DNA from: Cadophora sp. MPI-SDFR-AT-0126
Lineage: Eukaryota; Ascomycota; Leotiomycetes; Helotiales; Ploettnerulaceae
Assembly: GCA_020747065.1 (NCBI GenBank)
Contig: JAGMVK010000001.1
Location: 1,178,001 to 1,242,000, forward strand
Direction: 5' to 3'
Length of the DNA stretch: 64,000 nt
Part shown: piece after piece, positions 14,358-26,993 of the stretch
Layout: each line of letters starts with the position of its first letter
How positions within the stretch are numbered: the first letter of the stretch is position 1
The notes under the pieces: model-generated
Seen by the model: the letters and a program-made list of their open reading frames with translations, nothing else
What the model was told of the DNA's origin: nothing
Database searches by the model: none
Position numbers and translations under genes: made by a program

Positions 14358-15189
14358 GTAGCCCTCAGAATCATCACAGCTCACGGCCGACTCAGATTAC
14401 TCTTGAAATTTTGGCAGGGTTTATATTATAGTTGCTGCTGCTGCTTCTTGCATAGAAGTCATGGGGGTCACGAGCAACGCTTTCGACGACATGACGGCCT
14501 GGACATTGCGCGGCGAGCAAGATTTCCCGTCGCCTTTCTCGCCTCAAAAGTCGATTCCCTTCTTGTATTTGATTATGAAATCGATCTCTTCCTTTTATTT
14601 GTTCGATTACGTTACGTTGGAAAAGGATCAGCACGGTCTGGTTCCTTTGCGATTGCATTACCTGGTTTTGTGTTGGAGTAAAAGGATAGCCTGCAAAGGG
14701 AGGGGATGTACCACGGCGTTATATGAATCAGGTGTTTGATTGTCTGGAGTAGTTAAGGAAGAACGGAATACAGAAGCATCAATATAGTTGAAATACTTCT
14801 GACTTCATGAGTGTTGTTGAGATATTTACGTGAAAAGTCAGCCAATCGCTTCACCGAGAACCCACTCTCACGCCGAGCACACTTCGGGAAGGTGCAGTAG
14901 GCGCCAATTTCGAATATACAACTCGTATTCGACCCAATTCTCTCCTCGTTGATCCTTCAAGGGGTATTTGCTTACGGTGGTACAAGGCATGAGCATTTTC
15001 GCTTATTTTCGACTTCGGTGGTTCTCGAGCACTTGACTCACTTTCATTGTGCCATCGCAGTGTCAAAACGTTGGAGTCATCGCACCGCCTCCCATAAAAA
15101 GAGCCAGTTCAGCCAGCAGTCCAGAGTCAAAGCCCTATAGTGTATCCAATTTTAAATGTTCGGGTGAAGCCTCGATAGACTCAATCACT
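14358..15189. other. Intergenic, no gene seen
   Basis: About 0.8 kb comprising the 3' flank of Ase1 and the promoter of the acetyltransferase gene. The frames at 14392-14740 overlap on both strands, lack splice support and are not called. Confidence 0.45.
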
Positions 15190-16205
15190 ATGTCACCCAA
15201 AGCACTGAGTGAGTTGATCCTAGAATCTGATTAGACCCCACTCTTATAATTTGACGTTTGAATCCTCGAACTAAGTGTACTATAGACACATCGTTAGACC
15301 AATGCATCAGGTTGGATGTTCTAGGCGATAATTACTTCCTCACTGCATATCGTGAAGGCGATCTAGATGCCATGGTTGAAGCTTTCCAGAATGAAGCCGT
15401 GATAGACGAATTGATCAGCGTGCCCAAACCGTAAGCCACCATATTTTAACGCGCTATCCAACCTCCGATGTATTTCAAAAAGAATTTCTCCATCTCGAAT
15501 TTCATCTATTTAGCAACGAAGATCTCAATCTCAAGGTCGGAGTTAATAACCACATAGCTACACCCGCGACAGCGCACAATTCTGGCTGGACAACCAACTC
15601 GCCGCAACTCGCGCTTTGCTCCCTCTTCCCACCATACAGCAACGGAATGAGGCGCTTTTCGATGAGAAAAGCGATATGCCGCTACGCCAAGTACCTTTGC
15701 AAGTCATTCGGCATGGGGAGAAGCTGATTGGATGTTGTTCGATCTCGCCTGCTTCTTGTGATCCTCAGGTTGGTGAGGTGGGGTATTGGTTACATCCTGA
15801 TGTTAGTAAAACTTCACTTTTCCTTCTTCTGGGACCATCTTGAAGATAGATACGTCTCTAGAATTGAGGACTGGCTTGATACAAGACAACTCGTTCATGG
15901 AACGCTGAGCTAATACTCTCCCATGACAGTACCACGGCAAACGCATCATGCAAGCCGCAACCCGAGCAGTGCTTCGATACGCCGCGAATGAGTTCGGAGT
16001 CAGAAATGTTCTTGGTCGTGCCGAAGGGGAAAATATTGCCAGTCAGAAGATCATGGCGAAGTTGGCGGAAGAGACTGGCGGGAATGGTGTTGTCGAGCCC
16101 AAGAGAGGTAACGAGAAGTGGCCGGAGAACAAGAAAGGTGGTGGGGTGAGAGAAGTTCTGTCTTGGGAGTGGACTGTGAAGCCGGATCTAGAATTTGACT
16201 CTTAG
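15190..16205 (+). CDS. GNAT-family N-acetyltransferase (RimJ/RimL-like)
   Basis: Four exons: 15190-15208, 15286-15430, 15558-15801 and 15930-16205 (227 aa). The first coding exon is only 19 nt. The reconstructed order is an N-terminal RLDVLGDNYFLTAYREGDL strand-turn typical of RimJ/RimL-type GNATs, then VPKPYTRDSAQFWLDNQ. Next come the central strands LIGCCSISP and VGEVGYWLHPDYHGKRIMQ, which is the acetyl-CoA pyrophosphate-binding loop in a degenerate QxxGxG form, and GRAEGENIASQKIMAKL, the helix that follows beta-5. The protein should transfer acetyl from acetyl-CoA to an amine, either a protein N-terminus or a small molecule; the substrate cannot be inferred. No targeting signal is seen. 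Two introns fall within the catalytic region, so the gene is easily missed without splicing. Confidence 0.85.
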
Positions 16206-16804
16206 TTGGAATTGGGTGTTTATATGTTAGTTTGCTAGAGGCTGTCGGCGTTGCGTTTTGAGCTTGTAACTTTGCTTTTAAAAGATTAGAATTCTTCCCG
16301 CTTGATGTCAGATCGATCAGATCTGCTCTCTCCCCCTGAACTATTTGACCTTCTAGTTACTCTTCCGGAAAATTCATACGATCGCCAGTGCGTCAATGTT
16401 TACTTTTCTTTGGCAAAATGCATTTGTCATTGAAGTTAAATTGCCCGCCCACCCATTTCACACCCATCTGCATCCAATCCACAACACCTTTCTCCAGTTT
16501 CCAGATAGAGTACCAGTCTTGAGGCCTCAACAGCATGTGGTAGATGATTTTACGTATATCCCGTCGGAGGTCGCCTTATCTCGATTTCAACCATAAGAAT
16601 ATCACTAATTTCCCAACCAATATGCAACTGAGCCTCATAATTCTCCAGTACAACTCGGTCAAATTAATCCTTATCATCGTCGTATCTTGGTAGTGAGAAA
16701 AGCCATATGCCAGCGGAGAAGTGGGCTCGATTCAAGAAGAATGCAGAAAACACCTAGGGTGGACAATCATTGCTTACAGTTCTTTGATCCAATCCAAAGC
16801 CCTG

Positions 16805-16828
16805 AATCAAATCAAATCAAATCAAATA
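16805..16828. repeat. (AATCA)n pentanucleotide microsatellite
   Basis: AATCA is repeated about five times in succession in the intergenic region, some 190 bp before the GAA array. Confidence 0.85.
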
Positions 16829-17012
16829 AGACATCGAGATCTGGTATATCCAAATATAGAAGAGAAGTAGTACGGGAGATTGAGAAGTGTAGTTCGTGGT
16901 TAACCTTCTCTCCACTTCGCACCATCGCAAAGGGGTAGGTAAGTAAACAAACAAACAAGCCAAGACAGTGCATGCCTACCGGACTGGGACAGATCATCAT
17001 CCTCAGCGAGAG

Positions 17013-17130
17013 AGAAGAAGAAGAAGAAGAAGAAGAAGAAGAAGAAGAAGAAGAAGAAGAAGAAGAAGAAGAAGAAGAAGAAGAAGAAGAAGAAGAAGAA
17101 GAAGAAGAAGAAGAAGAAGAAGAAGAAGAA
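17013..17130. repeat. (GAA)n trinucleotide microsatellite
   Basis: About 118 bp of uninterrupted GAA (roughly 39 units) is followed by an imperfect TAAGAA tail to about 17146. The opposite strand is a pure polypyrimidine (TTC)n tract. It lies in non-coding DNA, so length changes would not affect a protein. Long GAA/TTC tracts can adopt triplex (H-DNA) structures. Confidence 0.97.
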
Positions 17131-18207
17131 TAAGAAGAATAAGAATACAGACAGATGCCGGCTCAGAGCAGTACCTCTATGGTACAATCACTTCATATCA
17201 GACACCCTAACCAAGAGCCGGACCCCACGCACCTTACCCGGAGTTTCTTCATAGTCACATTTCCCTCTCACACCCGTATCCACTGGCAAACATCTATTCA
17301 CGAGTCATCCCATCCCCTCATTCAAGTATCAACGTCAACTCCACGGGGCTGTCCGACCCACCTCTCGCGTCACAAAAAGACAAGGCGGCAGGGCGGTCTA
17401 CCTCTAGTTTACTACCCACTTCCCCACAATAGCGCAAGGTACAAAGTCCCCTACTTTTTTATTCAGCAATAAGGGCAGGAAAAGTCGAAATTCGAACGTT
17501 GACACCCAATGGAAGGAGGTAGGGCGAGGCGATCTGAAGAGCGGAGGCGGTGTGAGTTTGGCCGACTAAGTCCATTGTTGATCTTAATAGATTTTTCTTT
17601 TGACTTTTGACTTTTGCCCCATTTATCGTCACGAGTATGTGTCTACTAGCCGATTCAGCTCCTGTCGCACTCGCAATAGGAAAGGTAAAAAAAAGTGAGT
17701 GAAAACATCGCCATGTGCTTGCACTCGCTGAACAGGCATGTGCTCGTGTAAATGAAGAGAAGGGAAAGAGACGAGTACGATGAATTATTATCAAACTTCC
17801 TTTCTCGGCTGCTTTTGTACGTTGAAAGTTGATATATTCATAAACCCTCCAACATGCACATCATGAACCAACCATTGATTCCCCCCAGCGCCAAAAAGAC
17901 CATGCTGAAAACCGGTATAAAAATGACGCCCCTTGCCACCCCATTTATGCATTAAAGACCTATGAACCCCTCCTTTCCTTCCCATTGACTGTGAACGATC
18001 CAACCTCCCCCAAAGTCAAACACCATTTTGACCATGCTCCTATTAATCAAGTAGCCATGTGGCCGTCATAACGGTCACCAACTCAATCCGGTCCCGTGGT
18101 ATATTTTCCTAACTGTCATCGTCGACGCCCGCCCTTAGTGCTATGTACAAGGCAAATGCTGTTTTGATTTTCGTTTTGGCTAACATGTTGATGTTTCAAC
18201 ACACATT

Positions 18208-21080
18208 TTATTCATGGCTCGGAACGATTAGATGGGGTCCTGATGCTTCCTGTGTAGGGGTCCTGGCACCGTTGTTGGCGATATTGGCCATAGCAGCATT
18301 CATGAAATTGCGGTCAATCTCCATGCTTCTAGCCAATCTACCACCAGGTGTGCGTGGGTTTACAACGTTGACACGACCCCGACTGGTGACTCTGTTCAGT
18401 CCGTCATCGTCATCCGAATCTGCGTTCTCAAAGTAACTGAGACTAAAAAAAAGATCAGCATCAAAGCTCATCAGAGTTGAGGTGGAGCACCTACCGATCA
18501 AAATAATCTGCAAGCCCATCATGACTGGGTGTGCCTACAACGAGATCGTAAAGTGGCGGTGGAGTAACCATTGGCGGCGGAGCTTCTTCGGCATCAAATG
18601 GCGGAGGATTGAAACTCGGTGCCCGAATCAAATGAATGGGCCGTTGGACTCCCGCTGCAGCATTTGTCGATAGATGCGCCTGAGGCGGTCTGGCGAGGTC
18701 TGGCAAAGCATTCTCATGACCGGGGAAACCTCCACTACCGTTGGAAGGGCTTTGATTCTCCAAACCAGACATCGCCGGAGGCGTTGCCAGCTCCGAGTTC
18801 GGGCATCCACAAACGTGTTGTTGGCTGAGAAGACTGCTATTGCCGTCAGAATACGATGGCAGGGCGAGATTGGCTTGAGTTGCGCGGCAATTGAGAAGCG
18901 AGATAGGAGAGTCGATTGAGATCTCAAAATGGCGCCGCTTCTTCCCAGTTGGATCATCGGCATCTAGTCTCGAAATTCGTAGTACGATCTGGCTCTGGTC
19001 AGTATGGTGAAGAAAATAGAATGGAAAAGAACTTTTACCTTAATCCAGTGGTGCACATCCACGTTTTTCCACGTACAATCGTGAGTTAGTTTCTTCGTTC
19101 TGTCCTTCGCCATCATTTCACACGTAGGTAGTTGAACGTCGATTTCCAACTCAGTGGAGCCCAAAAGACTAGGCAATCCCAGGTCGATATCGCCAAGTAA
19201 GTTATCGGTTGGCTCAGGGAGAGGTTCGGGCTCAACGTTGTTGCGTTGAGCTTCGATTCGTCTTCGGTTTTGCTCATATTCTCGATTGTGCGACCGCTCT
19301 TCTGGAGCTTGCTCACCACCTCTCGTAACCCTGATTTCTGAAGGCTGATACTCTTTGGCGAGCGGTTTCCCTGCGGATTTCTCAAATAGGAGAATTTTCC
19401 GTGGAGTTTCTCTTCTGGTCACCTTGCGATTCTTGGCATAGTAATCGATGTTCTCACTGATGTAGACTTTGATCTTATGGACTTGAACTTTTGCCAAGGG
19501 CATCAGCTTGAAAGCGATTGGAATCCTAGAGCCCAGTGGGAAGGATTTCCCGGATATCATAATTTCATAGTAGAGCTGGTCCTCCCACCGCCGACTGATC
19601 GAGATGGGTTCTACCAGTTCCAGTGAGTCTTCCGAGGGCGACCGAATCACGGGAATTTCCTTGAATCCTTGAAGATTCTGCTTGAAAGTTCCCGCTCTCT
19701 CAACCAAGACTTCGAGTTGCCACTTCACCGAAGCCAGTACCAATTTCAAGCTCTCGGGGCTGTTATTGTCGATGGGTAACTCGAAATTGTACTCGTAGAT
19801 TCCAGGATAGAATGTCTTGAAACCTTTCTGTTGCGGAGATGGTCCAAAGGGTGATTCTGACTTGGTGAAGCTTCGCGACTGATTACTCTGCAAAGAAAGC
19901 CTCTTCTGCTCCTTAGCCGACAGAAGGGTGCTAGACCTGCTTGATCGGTTGGTGATGCCTGGAAGAGAAAAGCCGCCGGAATTCTCGGTAGTGTCTAGGG
20001 CCAAATTGGTAACAGATGAATTTGCAGATTTATCGCCTCGCAATGCGTAGTTACACATGGCGCCAAATCCAGATTCCGATCCCTCGTACAAAGCGTTGAA
20101 GAAAGGGAGAACCTGTGTTCTAAGCGAATCTTCTTCAAACAGAATAGTCTTCTCGGGCGGGATACCTATTGTTATGTTAATGGCTGCAAATCGCATAAAC
20201 ACAGGGCGGTCTTACCTTCTGGCCATTCTGTCCTAGCACGTCCAGTGAATTTCATTGTTACAGCCTTGATCTTGACGTTCTTGGTGACGTTCAAAATGAG
20301 TTTTCCACGCAAGATAGACGTAGTGTTGGACCCGGAATCGCGAGTTGTACCATCATGGTCAAGCCCCGTGAGAAATATCACAGGCTCTGCAAGATTGATG
20401 TAGCATGCCACTCCATTTCCCGAGCAAATAGGCTTCTCTGTCTCCATGGAATTCGCGGCTTTGTAAGATGGCGCTGCGCTGCCACTTCTTGACCTCGGTG
20501 CGCCTCCAGCACTGAAACTGGCCCGTGGTGTATTTCCTCCTCCAAAGCTGTCTCTCGGGGTCGAGCCATTCGCTATATCCGACAAAGACGGGCGTGGCAT
20601 TGTGACAGGCGGATGTGCAGGTAAATGACCGGCCGCTGCTGCCCTCCGCGCAAATATTGTACTCGGATCTGACGGCCCTAAGGACAATGATGTCCTAGGT
20701 GATGGCCCCCCGAGTCCTGGACTCTCAGATCTTGTAGAACTTGCCGCTGAGGACGTAGCGGTTGAGGGATTCGAGGAGAATGGAGAAAAGACCGATCCTA
20801 GCACACGCTTTGCATTCTCCCGGGAAGCCAGCTTTCTTAATTCTAGGCGGAACCTGGAGGGCGGTTTTGGTGTCTTTGGAGGTGGCGATGGCCGGAGGTC
20901 GAATGGTACGAATCCTGCCGGCAGACGAGTAATATGTATCGAGTGCGGTCGTCGTTGTCTAGGTCGACACGGAGGTGCCGGAAGTGTTGCTGGGGAAAGC
21001 TTGTGGGCGTAGAGGTTGGCGGGGGTGTAATAGATGGTTCCTCGGTGGGAGTAGTACGATAAGGTTACCGGCTCTGACAT
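18208..21080 (-). CDS. Alpha-arrestin (ART-family ubiquitin-ligase adaptor)
   Basis: Four exons: 21080-20216, 20165-19039, 18988-18495 and 18436-18208 (904 aa). An unusual N-terminal extension of about 210 residues, rich in Ser/Pro/Arg, precedes the arrestin-N fold (PVIFLTGLDHDG ... LRGKLILNVTKNVKIKAVTMKFTGRARTEWPEG). A Ser-rich insertion splits the N-lobe. The arrestin-C lobe includes YYEIMISGKSFPLGSRIPI, KVYISENIDYY and the closing HFEISIDSPISLLNCRATQ. The C-terminal tail has a PPPLYD motif, a PPxY signal for WW domains of Rsp5/Nedd4 ligases, plus Pro-rich stretches. Such proteins recruit Rsp5 to plasma-membrane transporters for ubiquitination and endocytosis. The split N-lobe and long disordered ends fit Ecm21/Csr2-type or related ARTs better than CreD/Rod1, but assignment to a yeast paralogue is uncertain. 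Confidence 0.9.
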
Positions 21081-21843
21081 GATGCGTGTTATTATTATGT
21101 CCTTCGAGCAATGCTTTCGCTTTGCTTTTCAAGATGGGAAGGAGCAGAGGAGAAGGAGGTCATAAAAAGAAAAAAGGAAAAGAGCTCCGTTTTGATCTTC
21201 CTGGATGCGCATCTCGCACATTCACCAGAGATCGTGGAGAGATATGGCAATCGACCGTCAACATCCAGTAATATTATGCAATAGATTGGAGACAGGGTGA
21301 GTGCCAGTACGACGTGGGGATATAAAAGCATGTTGCTATGCATTTACGTGCAACTGAGTGGATGGTAAAGCTGGTACTCACAGTGCTAGTTTGGGATGGT
21401 GTTTGTTGTTGACACGGTGTGCAGGGAAGAAGGGTCGTTCGGTGCCAGCACATGAGAACAAACAGAAGGCGGACGGGGAGGAGTCGTGCCCAAAGATCCT
21501 AATACCTGATTGTGAAGATTGCGGACAGGGAAGTACGGTGTTGACGAAGAAGGGCTCAGGTGGGATCCCGGCAACGACGAGTAACGAGCGAACAGGGCCT
21601 GAGTCGCGGGCGGGTAATAATTGCTAGGCCAGGAAGAGTCCAAGAACAGAGGGCAAAAGGTAGACCGACCGACCGACCAGCTTAGAGCCTGGAGGAAGAG
21701 TTGAAGAAGCAAGCACAAACAGACGGAAAGATATATACTGTGGGGTTGGGTCGAGCAGGTTTGGCGCGAGTAGGGTGGTTTGAAGTGTGTTGTATGATAT
21801 GAGTGAGCTCTCAGGGCGGGATCGTGTGCAGGTAGGTGGAAGA

Positions 21844-21868
21844 GTGAGGTGAGGTGAGGTGAGGTGAG
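21844..21868. repeat. (GTGAG)5 pentanucleotide repeat
   Basis: Five perfect units upstream of the alpha-arrestin gene, reading as CTCAC on that gene's sense strand. Confidence 0.9.
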
Positions 21869-23583
21869 GAAGAAAGAGGAGGAAAGATTCTCTCTAGCTC
21901 TTCCCCTCTGGTAACGTAAGAAGAAGGCTTTGCTTTTGACTTTGAGGTCTTGAGCTACCAAGTAAACTACTAGCTATGCTGCGCTCCCCGAGTCTTCTCC
22001 CCCTCCCACGCCTTGGTTCGGCAGCGCAGTTCATATAAAGCCACTAGCGATGCTGCTTTTGGTGCGTGCTGATGGTGCTGCCGATAGCGCCGGGGCCAAT
22101 GACGAAGTTTGCTGCAGTAGCCTGTACCCGTAGCCGCATCAAGTATCAAACTCCAGCTTCGGAACAACAGAGAAGACCATGATGTCTTACATAAGTCTTC
22201 AAGAATTTTCAGCATTGTGTATTGTTCTGTATTGTGCAGTCTCCCGGTCTTCGTTCACTGCTCGATCACTGGCAAACTATCCAGTAATTGCGAGTTTCTT
22301 CTCTCGATCAGAAGGTCGCCGTTGATAACACTTATTCGTTTCGACTGGTCGTTCCTCCGAAGTGTTGGTACCGCCAGGGAATGGAATCATGGAGCTGCAT
22401 GCGACGTCTATCCCTTAATCAAGACACCAGTATACCAGAACATTTCAAACCACTAGCAGCTGCTCCAGCCCAATCCTACCCAACTAGGAAATCTTGGGTG
22501 AGACCGATCAATCTCCTTTATCAGGTCCTGCCCTGATTCAAGCGTCTAGATATTTTGCATTTTGCACGATGTTTCGCGCATCTCATCTCAAGAGGGGCTT
22601 TCCTTGAGCAGACGGCGCTGCATGAAGTTTCAAGATGACTGTGATGTGCTGATTCCTAGCTGCCGAGCAGCGCCTTGGCTCATACAGGGGCAAGTCCCGG
22701 GTCCGGAGAAGCCTTCCTTTCTTCTCCTCCCGTTCTCTATCTTTACCCTGGGTCAGGCAATATTCTCGATGATCGTTGATAATGGTTGTTCTTTATCTGC
22801 GATGTAAGAAAAAAAATCTTATATCAACTCTAACCCGCTCCATGAGTGAGTGAAGCAATTTTACTGACGAAACAATTTCTACAGAAGGCAGAAAGATAGT
22901 CCATCGTCTGACTCTTGATCTAATCAAATCCTGAAAAGCTAAACGACCACTCACTGCAGACACCACAACCAGCCGTACTGTAGATACTGTAGGTACAGGG
23001 CTTCTGACAGATCCACCAGGACAGCCTTGTTCAGTGGAGTCAGTCACCCGCCAACGACTATGTGGCAAACCTTATTGACGCCCCCTTTTCTCAAATCATG
23101 GAAGCTTTTGAAACATCTGTGCCAGGTTTCCAGAAGAGCTGGTTTGGACGTCCATGCCCTCCATTTTCAAAAAAATATATACTGGAGTCAGGACCAACCT
23201 CAGATTGCCATCAAAAAAGCTACAGCAAAACGTGCCATCACAAGTGATACCGAACATTGGGTTCAACGCGGCTGTTGCATCGGAACGCCGGGAAACACAC
23301 GGTTTGTTCGGTTTGCTGGAGACCCCTAGTCAGCCACGAGCATCATCTCACCCCAGTTGAAGTACGATTCCAGACAGTGTAAATTCTAGACTTTCGACTG
23401 TGAGCCTATCATAAGACGATTCACCGCTGCTTGTTCAGGGCTTTCTCAGCGCCTTGCTGATGCACGCGACGAGCAGAGCCACGAATTTTCATGACGGAAT
23501 ACTGGCCCACATCGCTGAGCCATGCTAGACACGTAACGACTCCAGGCTCATACTGTCATCAGATGGTTCGTTTGGTTTATGAT

Positions 23584-23601
23584 TGACTGACTGACTGACT
23601 G
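23584..23601. repeat. (TGAC)4 tetranucleotide repeat
   Basis: Four perfect TGAC units plus two bases in the non-coding gap upstream of the BRCT gene. Confidence 0.85.
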
Positions 23602-24263
23602 TGAGCTGACATGTTAAGATACTGAGAAAACATTGCTACTATATCTCATCGAATCGATTGAAGAAGAAGAAGAAGTCTACCATAAAATTTCAACTCCAAT
23701 TGCGAGTCAACATGCGACCGGCTTCCAAAAATGAGGGGTCGAACGAGATCCAGATCTGGAAGAGATCTTGGCGGGCTTGCAGTCCCAGCCGCTGATCATC
23801 CTGTTGTTTGTGGGGTGGGAAAAAGCTTCTGATGAACTGATTGGTAATCACAAGGCGGAACATGAAGAAGTGGGATGTGCTTTGTAGTTTTGTACTCAGC
23901 ATACTGTACGGCAAAAAACAACCTGTTTAACAAAAAATGCACTTGCATCAGTGAAAATATAGGCGTGATTCAAGCCCGAATGAAGTACATGTTACTGGCC
24001 AAGATGATAATGGTGATTCATGAATTGATTGCTCCAAGGCTTGGATTCGTTGGCAAGTGAGAAAAGCAAGTTTGATTGGAATGATCATCCGGTCGAAGTC
24101 AAGGATCAATGGCAGTGCCCACTGCCAAGAGAAATGAAAATGTCTTATCGCTCATGTGCCATGCGATAAGGAACAACATTCGGCACGCGACGACGCGTTG
24201 GGTGAGAACATGACATCCAAGGACTCAGGAATAGCAAACGGTCCAGGATAAGTCGACAAAAGT

Positions 24264-26993
24264 ATGGCAGAATACGATGAGAACGTCTCTCGACAGACAG
24301 TTCCGTTAAATGGATCTGCCGATGTGCCTGCACCGTTGTACGGCTGTGTAATATGCTGCACCTCAGTGCCAGATGAGAAGCGCGTAAGTCTCTCCCCAAC
24401 CACTACCCTTCTCCAGGTACTTCACCGAAATAATGCTAATTGACCCATGTGTATCTTTAGACTCAATTGGCGGAATATGCCAAACAGATGGGCGCCGTCC
24501 ATACATACGACTTGACTCTAGATGTTACCCACCTCATCGTTGGAGAATACGATACCCCGAAGTTTCGCTATGTTGCGCAAAAGAGGCTGGACGTTCTGCC
24601 CATGATGATATCGTGGATCGAAGCCGTTCGAGAACTATGGATCAACGATCAGGAAATCGATATGCCTTTGCTAGAGCAGCAACACAGGCTGCCAACATTT
24701 CACTCATTACGTTTCAGCATGACTGGCTGCGATGATCGTAAGCGACTGGTATTTGGGTCCTCGCAATGGCTAACATATATAAAAAGCTACGGAGAGACTA
24801 GAAATAGCTGCGCAGGTCAAGGCCAACGGAGCCACATACGAAGGCGACTTGACAAAATCGATAACTCACCTGATATCCTTCCGGACCGAGGGCCCCAAAT
24901 ACAAAGCTGCCAAGACCTGGAAACTGAAGATTGTGTCCATTGAGTGGGTTCGGGATAGTTTGGAGAGAGGGATGATTCTGGATGAGAAGCTATATGATCC
25001 AGCATTGCCGCCAAATGAACGAGGGAAAGATGCTTGGGATAAAACTGCACCTAAGAGGACTTCGCTAGGGAAACGATCGCGGGCCGACAGTACCACAGGC
25101 TTAGATGGGGGCAAAAGAAAGCTGAGGAGGACAGCAAGCACGAAATTAAGCACGCAAAATGAACAGATATGGGGAGATATCGTTGGAGCAGGTGCAGCAG
25201 GCAGCGTGACTCAGGTCGATAGGAGCGGGCAATGGGGGACGAATGATGAAGAAACTCCCAAGCCGAAATCTCAGCCACCAATCGTGGAAGCTCAAAAACC
25301 GAATCTGTCCATACAGTCTACTATCGAGAACCCTCGGCCAGCAGAAGGTATATTTAGCGGGTGTCGATTTTACACACATGGGTTCCCTCCTGCAAGGACT
25401 CGAATTCTCCATGGACATCTTTTTTCAAACGGCGGCGAGGTAGTGGAAACGGTCGAAGACCTCGTGAGAGAGTCAAGAAAGTATCAACCGAATCGACTTT
25501 TCAGGATGCTACCTCACGACCTCCCTGTTCCTGACTTTCCTCCATTACCGGATTCTCAGTTACCAATTGAGACGATCACTTTCTGGTGGTTGGAACGATG
25601 CCTCCACCACAAAAAGTTTCTAGATCCCAATGACCATGTCGTTGGTCGACCATTCCCAGTTTTCCCCATCGAAGGATTCTCTGATATGATCGTCTCATCA
25701 TCTGCCTTCGCCGGCATAGACTTGCTTCATTTCCAAAGAGCCGTTGAACTGCTCGGCGCCACGTATAGCGAAGATTTCACGCCAAAGTCTTCTGTTTTAG
25801 TAACAAAATCCATGGCCGGTTTGAGGAAGGACAAATATGATCATGCTCAAGAATGGAAGATCCCCATACTAGGAGCGGATTGGATCTGGGAATCGATATC
25901 GGCTGGGACGAAACTCTCAACCTCGAAGTACCGCTGTAGATCTCAAAAGAGATCAGACTCCTTACCAAATACCGGTGTAGGAAAGCTTGCCTCTCGACAC
26001 AACAGGACGAGGAGCGAGATGTCGAAAACCGAACCAAGAACTAGCAGTCATTCTTCCAAGTCGTCCATGAAACCACCACCGCCGAACTCGGGACTAGACA
26101 ATACTGCCTTTTCAACCGAAGATCGTTCTTCGAAAGCATCAACGAAGCCACCGCCGAACGTAGGCCCCGACAGCACAGCTTTCTCAACGGAAGATCCGTC
26201 TGATGAACATGCTGAAGCACCGGTGAAGCCATCACGGAGGTCTAAGTTAGACAAGACAGCATTTTCGATAGATGGACCTGCAAATCCTCCCACACCAAAC
26301 GATCCAGAAGAGGAAATTCCGCCAAATAACACTGCACCCAAGGAAGAATATCACACCCAAGGCTTCCCCTCCGTACCCGACATATCCACCTCCAACTCCG
26401 AAGAAATCTCCCAAGATCTCGTCTACAAAAGCAAACCCCTCACTGAAATTGACGGTAACTCCCCTACACGAACAGTTTCCACCGCCCCGGCACCAACCGA
26501 CCACCCAGCTCCCAGACAAGACCAAGCAGGCCTCACCAGTGCCATCTCCACCCTCCTCGCCAAAGCCAAAACCGCTCCCCTCCACCCTGCCCCGGAACCA
26601 CGCAAACGTGGCCGAATCATCGGCCGCGTCCCCAGTAACATGTCCACAGGATCCAACCGTTCGCGCGACACATCCGTCGACTCAACAGCCACACACGGCC
26701 ATCCCGTCGAGTACCCGCCTTACAACGACTCCACGCCAAACGATCGTATCCAGATGCTTCTTAATGGCGATAAACCGACTGAGGAAGTCGATAGCCAGCC
26801 ACCGGCCACGCAGTTGCAGTATGAGGATACGGAGAGTAATGAGGCCCGTGAGGTGCTGATGGCGAAGATGAGGGGGGAGAAGGTGGATAGGAGGGGGGTG
26901 AGGGAGAGGGAGAGGGCGGTTACGTTGGCGGATTATGCGGAGGGACCTATAGCTAGGAATACGAGGCGGACGGGGAGGGGAGCTTTGATGTAG
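24264..26993 (+). CDS. rad4: BRCT-repeat replication/checkpoint protein, Rad4(Cut5)/Dpb11/TopBP1 family
   Basis: Three exons: 24264-24383, 24461-24737 and 24802-26993 (862 aa). BRCT1 (about residues 20-110) begins LYGCVICCTSVPDEKR and contains DVTHLIVGEYDTPKFRYVAQ. BRCT2 (about 118-200) contains GATYEGDLTKSITHLIS and ends at the KLKIVSIEWVRDS helix. A linker with basic runs follows. BRCT3 (about 315-400, FSGCRFYTHGFPPARTRIL) and BRCT4 (about 420-510, ending ILGADWIWESI) precede a 350-residue Ser/Pro-rich disordered tail. Tandem N-terminal BRCT pairs in this family bind phosphorylated Sld3 and Rad9 to start replication and to activate Mec1/ATR. The S. pombe-style symbol reflects family, not tested orthology. 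Exon 1 begins at ATG 24264; exons 2 and 3 are joined through a codon split 1/2. Confidence 0.9.

Larger units (their letters stand above)
16206..18207. other. Intergenic, 2 kb, microsatellite-bearing
   Basis: The stretch lies between the acetyltransferase 3' end and the alpha-arrestin 3' end. It contains an AATCA pentanucleotide run and a long GAA array (entered separately). The poly-Arg and poly-Phe open frames across the array are artefacts. No gene is seen. Confidence 0.5.
21081..24263. other. Intergenic, 3.2 kb, no gene seen
   Basis: Divergent spacing between the alpha-arrestin start and the Rad4/Dpb11-like start. The arrestin-proximal 0.9 kb is C/T-rich on the coding strand and probably a long 5' leader with a pentanucleotide repeat. 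A TGAC repeat sits near 23584. A frame around 23035-23247 has protein-like composition but no start, splice context or recognisable family, so it is not called. Confidence 0.45.

Noticed and set aside
16968..17210. Poly-Arg and poly-Phe open frames
   Set aside because: They are direct translations of the GAA/TTC microsatellite, with no start context or conserved flank.
21386..21961. 191-codon minus-strand open frame upstream of the alpha-arrestin
   Set aside because: It begins at a non-ATG codon, is Pro/Ser/Leu low complexity and lies in a C/T-rich leader with a pentanucleotide repeat; most likely untranslated.
23035..23329. Protein-like frames in the 3.2 kb gap
   Set aside because: Two overlapping frames each look partly coding, but neither has a start, splice sites or recognisable family; possibly a decayed gene, too weak to call.
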